From positions 205,014,055 through 205,078,054 of the forward strand of contig OZ017740.1 in NCBI GenBank assembly GCA_963969285.1: a stretch of 64,000 nt of DNA, read 5' to 3'. The position numbers and the translations under genes were made by a program. The stretch's first letter is position 1; each line of letters opens with the position of its first letter. The notes beneath the pieces are model-generated. The model had not been told where the DNA came from and did not search any database. It worked only from the letters and a program-made list of their open reading frames with translations. Below, piece by piece: positions 1 to 11,217 of the stretch. The DNA is from Odontomyia ornata. Taxonomy: Eukaryota > Arthropoda > Insecta > Diptera > Stratiomyidae.

Positions 1-37
1 TCGACTGTCACCGCTGCGATCGTTACAGAAGCGGCCG

Positions 38-1281
38 ATGCAAGGGTCACGAATCCCGACATTGCAACGAAAAATCCAGCACTCGGAAACGGAACGCGAA
101 AACCTCTCCCAAGGATGGTTGCAAGGTACAATTGCGGCCCAGCGATACGAAGAAGGAAGACTACTTCGAAAAGCGGGAGATGTTCTGAAAAGAATACAAG
201 CTGCATGCGACTCCCCAAAAATTAGCAAAGTAGCAAAGGCAGGGCTCCTTGAACTAGAGGAGCTCCTAGATTGCATAGGGCACTATCGGAGGAGCTGGTT
301 AAGGGCCGAAGACGAAGAGAAGGCTAAAGAGGTGCTTGGGGTGAAATCTAACGGCGACACGTAGATAGTTCCACCATTAAACGTCAATAAAAGAATGGCG
401 TCTAGCCCAATCGAAGGAGATCGGGATAAAAGAAGGAAGGAAGAGGCACTTTAAGGGCGTGGAGCACTAGATCAGGGGTTCCAGACAGTGCTCACAAAAG
501 GAGCGAAGAAAGGTGCAAAGAAACTCCTTCAAAAAAAGCCAGAAAGTAAAGTTCGTACGGACGCCCAATTACAAAAAGGACCTGATGCAAAGCAGGAGAG
601 GCAGAGTCCCCGACAAAGACCCCGGCAGCAGGCACTGCTTGTAAAGCCCCAAGATGGCCGATCTTACGCGGAGGTGCTGCGGGACATCAGGGGAAACGTA
701 GGGCCCGAAGACACCAATACTACCATTAAAGTAGTACGATCAACGCGGTCGGGCCACATACTGGTCAAATTCGGAGCAGAGGCCGGCAATAAAGAAGCAT
801 TCTGTGACGCAGTAAAGAAAATCCTCGGCAAAAAAAAGAGGCCATCAAAAGGGAGTTCCCTAGCGTGGGAAGGATCAAAGCGAGACTGACACCAGAAAAC
901 AACAGGGGACAACGCATGGCTATAGTTGACTTGACCGAAAAGGACGCCGAATAATTCCTGAACAAGGGCAAAGTACGTATAGGGTGGGTTGTCTGTAGGA
1001 TACGGCGAAGAGCAACGCCTCTTCAATGTTTCAAATGCCTTGGTTATGGTCACACCACACAAGTATGCAAAGGACCCGATAGGAGTTCCCTATGTTACAA
1101 ATGCGGTGAAATGGGACATAAAAGAAAAGCGTGTACGAAGGAGGCATACTGTATTCTTTGCAAGGATGCTGATCCAAAACCTGACTTTGGACACGTCTTG
1201 GGATCAGGAAAATGCTGGGTGTTCCAGGAAGCCCTAGCCAAGGCCAAAACAGAGCTTCGAAGATCCGCATCCTGCAGCTAA
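38..1281 (+). pseudogene. LINE ORF1 (gag-like RNA-binding protein), broken
   Basis: This is the nucleic-acid-binding protein of the LINE. The C-terminal part (about 1027-1200) has two clear CX2CX4HX4C zinc knuckles, CFKCLGYGHTTQVC and CYKCGEMGHKRKAC, then a third Cys-rich motif, as in R1/Jockey-group ORF1. The reading frame is broken in at least three places. There is a stop at 362-364. A frame switch near the eight-A run at 830-837 moves the reading from the frame of 488-889 into the frame holding the knuckles. A TAA lies at 952-954. The knuckle frame closes with TAA at 1279-1281, inside ORF2, giving an overlap of about 70 bases. The true start may lie before the window. Confidence 0.75.
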
Positions 1282-4200
1282 ACCTACACCGCAGTTCAAC
1301 CGCCCAAAATCTGTTTGAGCAGTTTGCGAGGGACATGAAAGCCGACTTCTTGCTGCTGAGTGAGCAACACCATAATAAAAGTCCTGCATTATGGTATTCT
1401 GATGAAACTGGTACTGCCGCCATCTGGGCCCGGAACAGTGACTTTCAAGCGGACAGTTGTGGACGGGGGGATGGTTTCGTGTGGGTTCGGTGCCCAGGGA
1501 TCACCTTCTTTAGTGTGTACCTAACGCCGAACGCATCGATATCATCTTTCCAAGCCAAGGTTAATGCTTTGGAGGGCGCTGTCTCGAACGCAGAGGGCAA
1601 AGTGCTCGTCGGGGGCAACTTCAACGCTAAAACAATCAAATGGAGCATGCCTCAGATGGATCCGCGGGGAAAAGGAATCCTGGAAATAGCGGCCAGGACG
1701 GCGCTCGTCGTACTAAACTCCGGAAATACGCTGACTTTCCGCCGTTTTGGCTGTGAGGGAACCATACCGGACGTGACATTCGCCTCGGAGTTCTTAGTAC
1801 GGAGGATACAAAACTGGAAAGTATTAGAGGACTACTCAGCCAGTGATCATCAGTGCATTCTGCTTGAGATAAGTGATGCTGTCTCTCGACGTCCGTGCTC
1901 TTGGCCTTCCACAACTGGATGGAACATCGGAAGGATGGACGTCAAGAGGTTCGTCAAGGCTCTCACAGCAGGTGAGCCGCTGCAGGGAGCTTCGGAGGGG
2001 ACGGAAGAACGGGCAGATGAAGACGTGGTGAACTCTACCATGAGCACAATCATGACTGCTTGGTGCGCTTCTATGCCCCGTCGAAGACCCCGGCACGGCA
2101 AGCCCCCAGTGTACTGGTGGTCAACTAAAATCGCTGAAAAGCGAAGGGAGTGTCACAAGCTTCGGCGTGAGGCTCAACGGGCGCGGAACCGTGACGAGGC
2201 ATGCAACCAGGTAGCAGCATATAAGTCGGCCAGGAAATGCCTTCGCAAACTGATCAGCAGTAGCAAGGCTCACTGCTGGCAAGACCTTGTGGACAATGTG
2301 AACAAGGATCCGTGGGGCCTTGGCTACAAGCTGGTCATGGGGAAACTTGGTGCCCTACGGAAGCCTTGTATACATGACGCGGAAAAGATGGACGTGATAG
2401 TGCGGGGACTCTTCCCCGCCCATCCCGTCCGTGTTGACCCTGTCCATGGTGAAACAGCAGTAGAGTGCCCACGCTTCACACAGCTGAAACTGGAGGGGGC
2501 AGTCCTCTCCTTGAAAGCGAGGAAGGCTCCAGGTCCAGATGGTGTTCCAGCTGAGGTGTTGCGGCTCGTCTATCACCATTATCCTGACTTGCTGCTCAGC
2601 ACATTCAACGCTTGCCTACGGGACGGGGTTTTCCCGGTACGATGGAAGGTGGCGAGATTCGTGCTGACCAGCAAAGGGAAGGGAAACCCCGGATCGTCGT
2701 CTGCATACCACCCGTTATGCATGCTAGACACGGCTGGGAAAGTGCTAGAGAAACTCATCAAGGGAAGACTCATTGACGCGATTCGTGCTGCTAGGGACGT
2801 ATCTCCTCGGCAGTACGGCTTTAGAGCAGGACGTTCTACCATTGATGCAATTGCAGAGGTGGTGAACGTGGCCCAAAAGGCAGAGGCATATAGTCGCACC
2901 AAGCGACGGATCGTCCTGTTGGTGACACTCGACGCCAGGAATGCCTTCAACTCCGCTAGATGGGTGGATATTCTGGACACGCTGGAAAACTCTTTTCAAG
3001 TTCCAGAATATCTAATGCGGCTTTTGAAGAACTACCCAAAGGACCGAAGCCTGCTCTACGACACGACACAGGGCCAACGAAGGATGGAAATTACATCGGG
3101 TGTTGCTCAGAGATCTATCCTTGGTCCGGACCTGTGGAACGTGTCTTACGACGGGCTACTGAGACTTGAGATGCCAGATGAGTCACGCATGGTCGGCTAT
3201 GCGGATGATGTTGCGGCTCTGATCGCCGGACCCACCGTTGAACAAGCGCAACTTAGGCAAGGTATGGTAATGCACCGAGTGAGGGACTAGATGACTGCTC
3301 GCGGGCTCAGTTTAGCACTGGAGAAAACCGAAGTGGTCATCTTGACAAAAAAGAGAATCCCTAGAGTAAGGATGATCAGTATTGGAGATATACAAATCGA
3401 ATCGAAGCCAGCGGTGAAGTACCTGGGGCTACTGATCGACTCGAAGATGAGTTTCTCTGAGCAAATCAGGGCAACGACTGAGAAGGCTGCCTCGGGAATA
3501 TCGGCCCTGAGTCGACTTATGGCCAACGTAGGGGGACCCAGTCCATCAAGAAGACGCCTCTTGATGAGTGCTGTAGGGTCAGTGCTACTGTACGGAGCAG
3601 AGGTATGGGGCGACGCTCTCAGCGAGGAGGTATACCGAAAACGATTGGCACAGGTACAGAGGAGAGGAGCACTGAGAATTGCATCTTCGTATCCAACAGT
3701 CTCCGACTCGGTGGTGAGAGTGATTGCAGGCGTGATACCTGTCGCCCTCCTTGCTAGAGAGCGCCGCGCTATTTACCTGCGCCGAAACGAGGATGCGAGG
3801 GAGACGGTTGTCCGCGGGGAGAGACATCGCTCGCTCAACGATTGGCAGCAGTCTTGGGGGAATCGCACGAAGGGAAGGTGGACTACGTGCCTCATCCCGG
3901 ATGTGAGACCGTGGCTAAATCAAAGGCATGGTGAGACTGACTTCTATCTGACCCAGCTTTTGAGCGGACACGGGTGTTTTCAGTCTTACCTGCACAAGAT
4001 CGGTAAGTCACGGTCTCCCGATTGTCGGTTTTGCCCAGGAGAGGAGGACAATGCCTGTCAAACATTTTTTGCGTGTACCAAATGGGTCAGGCTGCAAAGG
4101 GAACTCTACAGGGAGACGGGAGAGCTTACCCCGGATAATATAGTTACGGTGATGCTCGAATCGGTTGACAAATGGAACCAGGTGGCATATTATGCTCGGG

Positions 4201-4298
4201 CAGTCCTAAAATATAAAAGGGACTCACAGCAGCCAGGGGCGCTGGGGCTGGGAGATCGCTCTTCTGGCATTTCCTCTTCCCCTCTCCCGTCCCGCTAG
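1212..4298 (+). pseudogene. LINE ORF2: APE endonuclease + reverse transcriptase, one in-frame stop
   Basis: ORF2 makes the target-nicking endonuclease and the reverse transcriptase used for target-primed integration. The N-terminus (residues about 15-230) is an APE-like endonuclease, with ILQLNLHRS at the start and SASDHQC as the catalytic SDH box. RT follows, with KAPGPDGVP, a RPL-type motif altered to YHPLCMLD, YGFRAGRSTIDA and the catalytic YADD near 3199-3210. After RT there is a Cys motif, CRFCPGEEDNACQTFFAC, where the usual His appears replaced by Gln. The frame is continuous from 1212 to 4298 except for TAG at 3288-3290, so only one nonsense change separates the two halves. The motif usually GVAQGS reads GVAQRS, another likely damaging change. 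Fairly recent but inactive. Confidence 0.85.
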
Positions 4299-4510
4299 GA
4301 AAGGGACTCCCCAGCTTGAAGGCGCCCCACGGCGAAACGAAACGAGACCTGGCCCGAAGTAATGTGTTACACGGTTCCAGGCTAGGGTCTCAGATTGACA
4401 GGGGAGTTGTTTAGTGGGAAGTCCAAGGGTATCCTCTATGGGAGTCCTACACTGCCAGACTCGGCGGGCGTAAATGCCTTCACCTCCCTACCACAAACAA
4501 AAAAAAAAAC
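4299..4510 (+). other. LINE 3' UTR and poly-A tail
   Basis: No coding after the ORF2 stop. An A-rich run at about 4495-4509 marks the 3' end; directly after it the minus-strand gypsy pol sequence resumes. Confidence 0.7.
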
Positions 4511-6652
4511 AATTGTGCCCAATAGCTTTTCAGAGTTGCGCCATGCATGGAAGCGTCTTGCCACTCCGGTCGCCCAGCTGTCTCCTTCCATACGAGCAAT
4601 GGTCCGGTGTCTTCATGGGCTAACTGGGCATTCCGAATCTCCTGCGGTGACCAACCTTCATCGAATTCGGTCGTTATCAATCGTAGATCAACGGGCGGTT
4701 CCTTTTCCTCAATCCGTCAGCAATGCTTGCAGTTAGCTGGACATGGACGGCGGGATAGGGTGTCAGCATTTCCATGGACTCCGCCCTTCCGATGAACAAT
4801 TTTGTGGTCGTATGACTGCAATCTTTCGATCCATCTCGCAACTTGTCCCTTGGGGTTTTGAAGTTGAGCAGCCATCTCAATGATGCATGGTCCGTTCGAA
4901 GAACAAATTTCTGGCCATATAGGTACTTGTGGAACTGCTTGGTGGCCTCTATTATAGCTAATAGCTCTTTTCTGGTCACGCAGTAATTCCTCTCACTTTT
5001 TGAAAGTACTTGACTGTATTACGAGGGGACTCTTTCTTCGCCATCGATCTGCCGGGAGAGTACAGCTCCAATACCACCGTTGCTCGCATCGGTGTCAACT
5101 ACAAACATTTTGCCGGGTTTCGGATATGCCAGCACGGGTGATCCACACAGCTTCTCCTTCAAGGTCTCAAAGGCTACCTGGCATTGTTCATTCCAGACAT
5201 ACGGACGATTTTTCTCGGTTAGCTGATGGAGACACTAAGCTATTTTGGCAAAGTCTTTGACGAATCTTCGATAGTGGGTTGTCAGACCCAGAAAACTTCG
5301 TAGTTGGCGCTTGTTGTTTGGTGTTGGCCAGCTTTTTACGGCTTCAATTTTCTCAGGGTCTGTTTTGACCCCTTTTGCTGATACGACGTGTTCCAGGTAT
5401 TTTACTTCAGCTGCAAAAAGGGCAAACTTGTCGGGACTAAGCCACTCTTGAGATCGAGTGTAGAAAACCATTTTGCGTCGGCTGAAGTGTCCATGATGTC
5501 GTCGATGCGTGGTAGCGGGTAACTATCTTTATTAGTGACGTCGTTAAGCTGCCTATAGTCGACACAAAAGCGAGTGCTACCATCCTTTTTCTTTACTAGA
5601 ACTACGAGCGCGACCCATGGACTGACATGATGTCCGAGATAACGCGCTCACTTCTCCTTGTTTGGCTATAGAGAGACGTCTCGGTGCTTGTCGAATCGGC
5701 TTGGCTCCTTCTGTATCTATGACGTGAGTTACCAGACTCGTTCAGCCTTGATCATCCGGGCTTGTTGAGATGATGTCACTGTACTTGGTGACCAGATCAA
5801 AGGCTCATTTGAACAGCTGCACTGGGAATTTGACTTGCTTCAATATTGCAGACGTGGATTCCCGGGCTTTGTCTGTGTCTTGCCTCCTTTTCGAATGATG
5901 GTCGTGAGTAGCTTCTAAAGAGATGATGGTGGAAACAGGCTGGCACCTGCCGATGACTTCTCCCGCTTTGATGCTCGTGGTTGAGTCTGCGGTGTTAAGG
6001 ACTCTCACCGGCACATATCCGTTCCTTAAAGATCTTACAAGGCTTCGTCCTGCAATCAAACTGCGCAATGCGGTCGTCTTCGTTGGTTGTATCAGATAAG
6101 ATCGGTGGTCTCCAGAATCACCATCAAGCGTGGCCCATACAATGCTTTCGGAAGAATTTGGTACATCAGTGTCAGTACATACCACTACATTCATCTTGGG
6201 AATTTGGATGCTGGGATCCTCCATCAGTACTTCGACATTCTGCCATTTCAATACACGTTTGCCCAAATCCAACGTGATTCCATGTGGTCGCAGAAAATCC
6301 ATTCCGAGAATGCAGTCATCCATAATGCTCGCGACCAGAAAATTATGTCGGAACACAAGGTCTCGCAACTGTATCTGGAATTTGACCTCCCCATGAACAG
6401 GTGCAGTTTCTCCTGTAGCTGTCCGTAGTGAGAAAATTCTGACCTTGTGAAGTAGTTGCTGTCTAACTAAGTCCGGTCGGATAATCGATCGGGTTGCACC
6501 AGTGTCGATTGCTATGGTGCAGTGTTCTCCGTCAATTTGACCCGGAAGGCATAAGTCCGCTTCTCCACGATGTAGTCTTGACACGGTGATGGTGGTGCTG
6601 GGGACGTTGATCCTCCTAGCCAACCTCTGCCCCACGAAGTTGGCTCTTACAT
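4511..6652 (-). pseudogene. GYP1 pol (protease, RT, RNase H), internally deleted
   Basis: The open part, 5805-6635, holds an aspartic protease (IAIDTGATRSIIRP). RT is recognisable from YPLPRIDDIMD and TLDLKSG (about 5451-5520). The sequence then jumps at about 5445 to LSPDKFALFAAEVKYLEHVVS in another frame, so the block that should contain the YXDD catalytic box is deleted. 5235-5471 gives the RT thumb/connection (FLGLTTHYRRF). 4677-4979 gives the RNase H C-terminal part (LRTDHASLRWLLNFK). 4511-4680 gives the linker before the integrase (EGWSPQEIRNAQ ... YWAQ), where the LINE interrupts it. Several frame switches are present between segments. Not functional. Confidence 0.8.
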
Positions 6653-8019
6653 GTTTCCCGACCCCTCTGTTTGAAGGGCTTCCATTTTGGGCTCCTGACT
6701 CGGTCTGGACCTCCTCCTAGCTGCACACCCTGGACAATAGCTCGGTTTTCTTCGCTTCTTGCAGTCTCTTTGCAAGTGCCCCTTCTCTCCGCAATTCCAG
6801 CATCTAGGCGCACCATTTACATGCGGATCTCGCTCAATTTCCACGCGCTCACACCTGCACCCGTCTGTCACTACCTCACGAACCCGGGCAGTGGTACGAG
6901 TCACATTTTTCGCTGCCTCAAAGTTCAGACTGTAAGCCAATGCGTCCTTAACCGTTTGCTTTTGAGCTAAATGCACGGCTTGTTGCAATTCCGGGTCCTT
7001 TAATGCGCTGACGAATGCTTCTGTCGCTGCATCATCTCGATGTTCTGGGTCGTAGGCTGGATGAGCCAAAAGTGCTAGTCTCTCAATGTCTTGGGCTAGC
7101 TGCTGTTGGGTTTCGCCAGACTTCTGCACACGATGCCTTAGCTGTGACCGATAAATCTGCTCAAGATGATCGTCTCCATAACGCATGTCGAGCGCATTCA
7201 TTATAGCATTCGGGTTTGAGTGGAATTCAACGGGGATGGTCTGCAACAGCTCGGCAGCTGGGCCTCTTAGAGCAAGAATCAATGCAGTTAGTCGTTCCTG
7301 CTCATTCCAGCGGCTGCTTCAAACTGGGTTTTGTAAATAGTCCACACCGTTTGCCCGTCGAATATTGGTGCTTTCACATTTCTGGATGAGCTTTGCGCTG
7401 CGGTTATAAGCGGGGCTGGTGAGGTGGTTACTACTGCCTTCGCTGCTTTCTTCAAGTCCCTTTTCATTTTTTCCATCTCATGGTTCATTCTCTCCTCAAC
7501 CTGGATAAGCTCAAGGTTAATTCTTTCCTCGACTTGATAAACCTTTTCTTCGATGCATTTAATTTGCTGGTTCAGACTACCGAGCTCCGCTTCTATTTCG
7601 GCTGACTGTTTTTGCAAATCCGCCTTGATTTCGATTGCTTGTTGGTCCATTTTTGCTGATTGTTCATTTAGCTTCGCAGTTAAATTAGAAGACTGTTGTC
7701 GCTGCTCTTGCTGCATCAGCATCAACATTTGCAATATCGCATTTTCTGGCTCCTTTGATTTGGGTGTTCCTACTTCTCCATCTTCTGCGCCTTGTTCCGC
7801 ATCTGAGGGCTCACCCGAATCCAGATTCACGCCTTCCGACTTGATCGCGTCACGCAAGCGTGTAATCAGTATGGCCTTTGTACCTTGTGTGGCCAGATTT
7901 CGCTGTTCCAACTCCTCCTTGACCTCCGGTATGGTCAATTGATCAATTTTTAGATGTAAGTTTCCTAGCATTTTTATTGTTTCGGCTGTTTTTCCACCAG
8001 TTTTCACGTTCATTTTCAC
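6647..8019 (-). pseudogene. GYP1 gag (SAP-like domain, coiled coil, CCHC), one frameshift
   Basis: Capsid/nucleocapsid polyprotein. Residues about 28-65 resemble a SAP DNA-binding motif (LTIPEVKEELEQRNL). Then come an acidic linker and a long Gln/Glu-rich coiled coil (about 95-190). A second segment, 6647-7282, carries the capsid-like region and one zinc knuckle, CWNCGEKGHLQRDC, followed by a basic tail. The two segments are in different frames; a single-base indel near 7308 would explain the TAG/TAA closing the first segment at 7288. The gag stop (TAA, 6647-6649) lies just after a GGGAAAC slippery heptamer. The start codon at 8017-8019 is about 60 bases after the PBS. Confidence 0.8.
6653..6659 (-). 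promoter_or_regulatory. -1 ribosomal frameshift heptamer GGGAAAC (GYP1 gag-pol)
   Basis: In gag phase the codons read TCG GGA AAC ATG TAA, so the heptamer is G GGA AAC as required. A -1 slip leads directly into the protease frame (CAT GTA AGA GCC AAC ...), which is open to the DTGA motif. Confidence 0.75.
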
Positions 8020-8080
8020 TATTATGCACTTTAAAAATGTTCAAAAGTTTTCACTTCCAAAATTTTTCTTTCGCACTTTT

Positions 8081-8088
8081 TGACACCA
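8081..8088 (-). promoter_or_regulatory. Primer-binding site of GYP1 (tRNA-Leu-like)
   Basis: In sense the sequence after the LTR reads TGGTGTCA, matching the end of the tRNA-Leu complement, as in ERV1. Only the first eight bases fit well. Confidence 0.45.
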
Positions 8089-8089
8089 C

Positions 8090-8445
8090 TGTCGCGTGAT
8101 ATGGTTCGCGGCTAATAATTTTAATGTTCCGGGAAAGTGAAAAAGCAATATCTTTTAATTTAAGTTAAAAGGGTTTATTTAATTACAAAAATGCACAATA
8201 ATCAATTTAACACTTTCTCTAATTTTAATTTTCACTATTAAAAATCTAACACTTGTCCATAAATTTCTTGTCGCAATTGTCTTCTAAATCACTTCACTAT
8301 TACGAAAATCACTTTTCTATTACTCGAACAATATCGCTTCCCACACACTATCGCAGTTCTTATCGCGGTCGAATGATTCAGCTTGCCTTTATATAGGGTC
8401 TATAGTCATTAAATCCAGTTCTCAGTTGGCGAATTTGCGGGAACA
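8090..8445 (-). repeat. 5' LTR of GYP1
   Basis: Bounded on the inner side by TGTCGCG (read on +), one base from the PBS. The outer side is placed at ...GGGAACA, giving TGT...ACA ends in the sense direction. A TATA-like box (CTATATAAAG in sense) lies near 8385-8400. The outer border is provisional because the partner LTR is outside the window. Confidence 0.55.
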
Positions 8446-8601
8446 TTCGAGCAGCGTGAATGAATGGAGCAGAGACTCACTTTCAGATGTTGATGCTTGG
8501 TGGGTTCTCATGGTTTCAAGTAAATTCATTTTGTTGTTGTTCTTAATGGTTGTGAAAACAATTGCGACAGTAGCTCGCAGAATTATTTGTACATGTAACA
8601 A
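8446..8601. other. Short unassigned spacer
   Basis: No gene or clear repeat family seen between the GYP1 LTR and the TA microsatellite. Confidence 0.4.
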
Positions 8602-8629
8602 TATATATATGTATATAAATATGCATATA

Positions 8630-8698
<69 letters not shown>

Positions 8699-8699
8699 T

Positions 8700-8761
<62 letters not shown>

Positions 8762-8775
8762 CATATATATATACA
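8602..8775. repeat. (TA)n microsatellite
   Basis: Almost pure TA dinucleotides with a few G/C interruptions (tatgtatat, tactcgcata). Directly adjoins the 5'-truncated mariner. Confidence 0.9.
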
Positions 8776-9686
8776 CTTCAACAACAGACGAAAAAATTAA
8801 TGAAGTGGAGAAAATGGTATTGGCCAATCGTCGAATCACCATTAGAGAAGTTGCTGAGGACCTAAATTCGATTTTTATCAACGATTTGGGCATGAGACGG
8901 GTCGCCGCGAAATTCGTACCAAAATTGCTCAATTGCGACCAAAAACAGCAACGCATGAACATTGCTAATGAGATGTTAAACTCTGTCCGCGACGAACCAA
9001 ATTTACTCCAGAGGGTCATAACTGGTGACAAATCGTGGGTGCATGGTTATGACGTGGAAACCAAAGCTCAATCATCTCAATGGAAGCTGCCGCATGAACC
9101 AAGACCGAAAAAAGCGCGCCAAGTTCGGTCGAATGTGAAAGTTTTGCTGACAGTTTTCTTCGGTTGCAGGGGCGTGGTGCATCATGAGTTCTTGCCACAG
9201 GGAAGAACGGTCAATAAGGAATATTGCCTGCAAGTTATGCGCAATTTGCGCGAAGCAATCCGCCAGAAACGCCCGGATTTGTGGGAGAACAAAAATTGGC
9301 TTTTGCACCACGATAACGCCCCTGCTCACACATCGTTGCTTGTGCGCGAATTTTTGGCCAAAAACAACACACTATTGATGCCGCAGCCACCGTATTCCCC
9401 AGATCTGGCCCCCTGTGACTTTTCCTTGTTTCCTAAACTGAAGAGGCCCATGAAAGGACGACGTTACGCTACGCTTGACGAGATAAAGACGGCATCGAAG
9501 GAGGAGCTGAACAAGATTAAAAAAAATGATTTTTTGAAGTGTTTCGACGATTGGAAAAACCGTTGGCACAAGTGTATAATATCTCATGGGGATTACTTTG
9601 AAGGGGACAAAATAGATATTCATGAATAAATAAATAATTGTTGAAAAAAAACAAAATTCGTGATATTTTTTGAACAGACCTCGTAC

Positions 9687-9688
<2 letters not shown>
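8776..9688 (+). mobile_element. mariner (DD34D) element, 5' truncated
   Basis: Holds most of a mariner transposase and the 3' end. The last about 30 bases before the next TA tract (ending in ACAGACCTCGTA) look like a terminal inverted repeat, but the left terminus and DNA-binding N-terminus are replaced by the TA tract. Confidence 0.75.
8805..9629 (+). pseudogene. mariner transposase, N-terminally truncated, catalytic triad kept
   Basis: A 274-residue open frame covering the linker and catalytic domain of a cut-and-paste transposase acting at TA sites. It starts near KMVLANRRITIREVAEDL. First Asp in TGDKSWVHGYD, second in LLHHDNAPAHTS, third in SPDLAPCDF. The spacing between second and third Asp is 34 residues, the mariner DD34D signature. 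The family is normally about 340-350 residues, so roughly 70 N-terminal residues (the first helix-turn-helix) are missing. The listed ATG is simply the first Met left after truncation. No internal stops, so decay is recent, but without the DNA-binding part it is unlikely to work on its own. Confidence 0.85.
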
Positions 9689-9689
<1 letters not shown>

Positions 9690-9765
<76 letters not shown>

Positions 9766-9789
9766 AATATATATACATATCTTTATGTT

Positions 9790-9844
<55 letters not shown>

Positions 9845-9864
9845 ATAAACATAGACATATATTT

Positions 9865-9956
<92 letters not shown>

Positions 9957-9976
9957 ATAAACATAAACATATATTT

Positions 9977-10044
<68 letters not shown>
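9690..10044. repeat. (TA)n microsatellite with mirrored interruptions
   Basis: TA tract with interruptions such as gtgaatatatatacatat and ccataaacata. The same interruptions appear in reverse complement at 15315-15678, so this is the outer part of the palindrome. Spacing between interruptions differs by up to about 30 bases between sides. Confidence 0.9.
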
Positions 10045-10049
<5 letters not shown>

Positions 10050-10148
10050 TATCCATCTTACGCTTGGGAAAGTAAAGCTAAAGAAAATACATAGAATATT
10101 CAGATGGAAACGAAAGTTTTTATTCAATATAAAGATTGAACCTTGCCA

Positions 10149-11187
10149 TTATACGTGGAATACAACATCATTCAAATGTCTTCCACGGGACGTCTTACAC
10201 GCCTCAATCCTTTTGAGGTAATTTTCAATGACTTTTCGGCACATTTCCGGCAATATCTCGGCCATAACTTCACGCATATTGGTTTTCAATTGATCAAGAT
10301 TTTGAGGATTGTTCGCGTAAACACAATCTTTCGTATAGCCCCATAAAAAATCCAAAGGTGTTAGGTCGCAGGATCTTGCGGGCCAATTGACATCACTCAA
10401 TCTCGAAATAACGCGTCCTGGAAATTTCTCTTGCAAAAGTGCTCGATTAGCCTGTGTTGTGTGGCTTGTGGCTCCATCCTGTTGGAACAACATGTTCTCC
10501 ATATCATAATCTTCAATTTCTCTCCAAAAATAATTGGTTAACATCCGTCCATAGCAGTCAGAATTGACTGCAATGGCTCTTCCTTGAACGTTTTCAACAA
10601 AATACGGGCCAGAAACACCACCAGACCATAATGCATACCAAACGGTCACTTTTTCCGGATGCAAAGGCCTTTCTGCGATCACTTGAGGATTTTGAGAGCC
10701 CCATATGCGGCAATTCTGTTTATTTACGTAACCACTGAGTGAAAAATGAGCCTCATCGCTAAAGAAAATTTTGTTCGAAAAATCGATATCAATGGCTTGT
10801 TGTTCAATCACCCAATTCGCATACATTCTGCGTTGTGTATGGTCTTGAGGTTTAAGTTCTTGAGTGAGTTGGATTTTGTACGTAAGACAAGCTCAAATGT
10901 TGAGCACGTCGAGGAATCGACAAATTCGGGTCTTCCTCCGCACTTTGAGCGACGACAGCGATATTTTCAGCAGAACGAATGTTGCGATGATGCACAGGCC
11001 TTGCAATATGAATAACCGATCCAGTCACTTCAAATTTTCTCACTGTGTTCGAAATTGTTTGCTGTGTAGGTCGATTATGTCGACCATAATCGGCTCGTAA
11101 AGCCCTAAATGTTGATACAGCACAACCACCATTTTTATAATGAAATTTAATAATTTTAACGCGTTCTTCGACTGTTAAACGATCCAT
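10149..11187 (-). pseudogene. rosa-type mariner transposase, frameshifted (left arm)
   Basis: DNA cut-and-paste transposase. The N-terminal part (from ATG at 11187, MDRLTVEERVKIIKFHYKNG) holds the paired helix-turn-helix DNA-binding region. The catalytic part (10149-10826) has first Asp in FFSDEAHFSL, second in FQQDGATSH and third in LTPLDF. Counting between second and third gives 41 residues, the DD41D (rosa) class. The two halves are in different frames: the first closes with a stop at 10852, while the other frame reads TYKIQLTQELKP through the same bases. The same break is in the right arm, so it came before the duplication. This arm keeps Gly after the second Asp. Confidence 0.85.
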
Positions 11188-11217
11188 ATTTCTAAATGGT
11201 AAACTTACAACTAAAAA

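Larger units (their letters stand above)
1..4510 (+). mobile_element. R1-clade-like non-LTR retrotransposon (LINE), 5' end outside window
   Basis: A two-ORF LINE: an ORF1 with CCHC knuckles overlaps an ORF2 with an APE-type endonuclease, a reverse transcriptase and a C-terminal Cys-rich motif. It ends in a roughly 200-base 3' UTR and an A-rich tail near 4495-4509. The tail abuts the minus-strand gypsy pol at its spacer before the integrase, so the LINE inserted into GYP1. The other half of GYP1 should lie left of the window. R1 proper inserts into 28S rDNA; no rDNA is next to this copy. Clade assignment (R1/LOA group) is from ORF2 motifs only and is an inference. No RNase H domain is visible. 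Confidence 0.85.
4511..8445 (-). mobile_element. Ty3/gypsy LTR retrotransposon GYP1, 5' part only
   Basis: On the minus strand, in order: LTR, primer-binding site, gag with a SAP-like N-terminus and a CCHC knuckle, protease, reverse transcriptase, RNase H, and the spacer before the integrase. At 4511 it is cut by the LINE. The integrase and 3' LTR are not in the window. The RT has a large internal deletion and several frame switches, so this copy cannot make polymerase. The flanking LINE insertion is younger than GYP1. Confidence 0.85.

Noticed and set aside
664..1062. Antisense frames over LINE ORF1/ORF2, GYP3 and ULY1 genes
   Set aside because: Shadows of the real sense frames; no independent motif.
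1..4510. True R1 element in 28S rDNA
   Set aside because: The 3' junction is gypsy pol, not rDNA; only clade-level similarity is claimed.
8422..9031. Tyr-Ile repeat proteins in the TA tracts (also at 9517-10075, 12505-12854, 15138-15895, 23825-24393)
   Set aside because: TA dinucleotides translate as Tyr-Ile on both strands; these are microsatellites.
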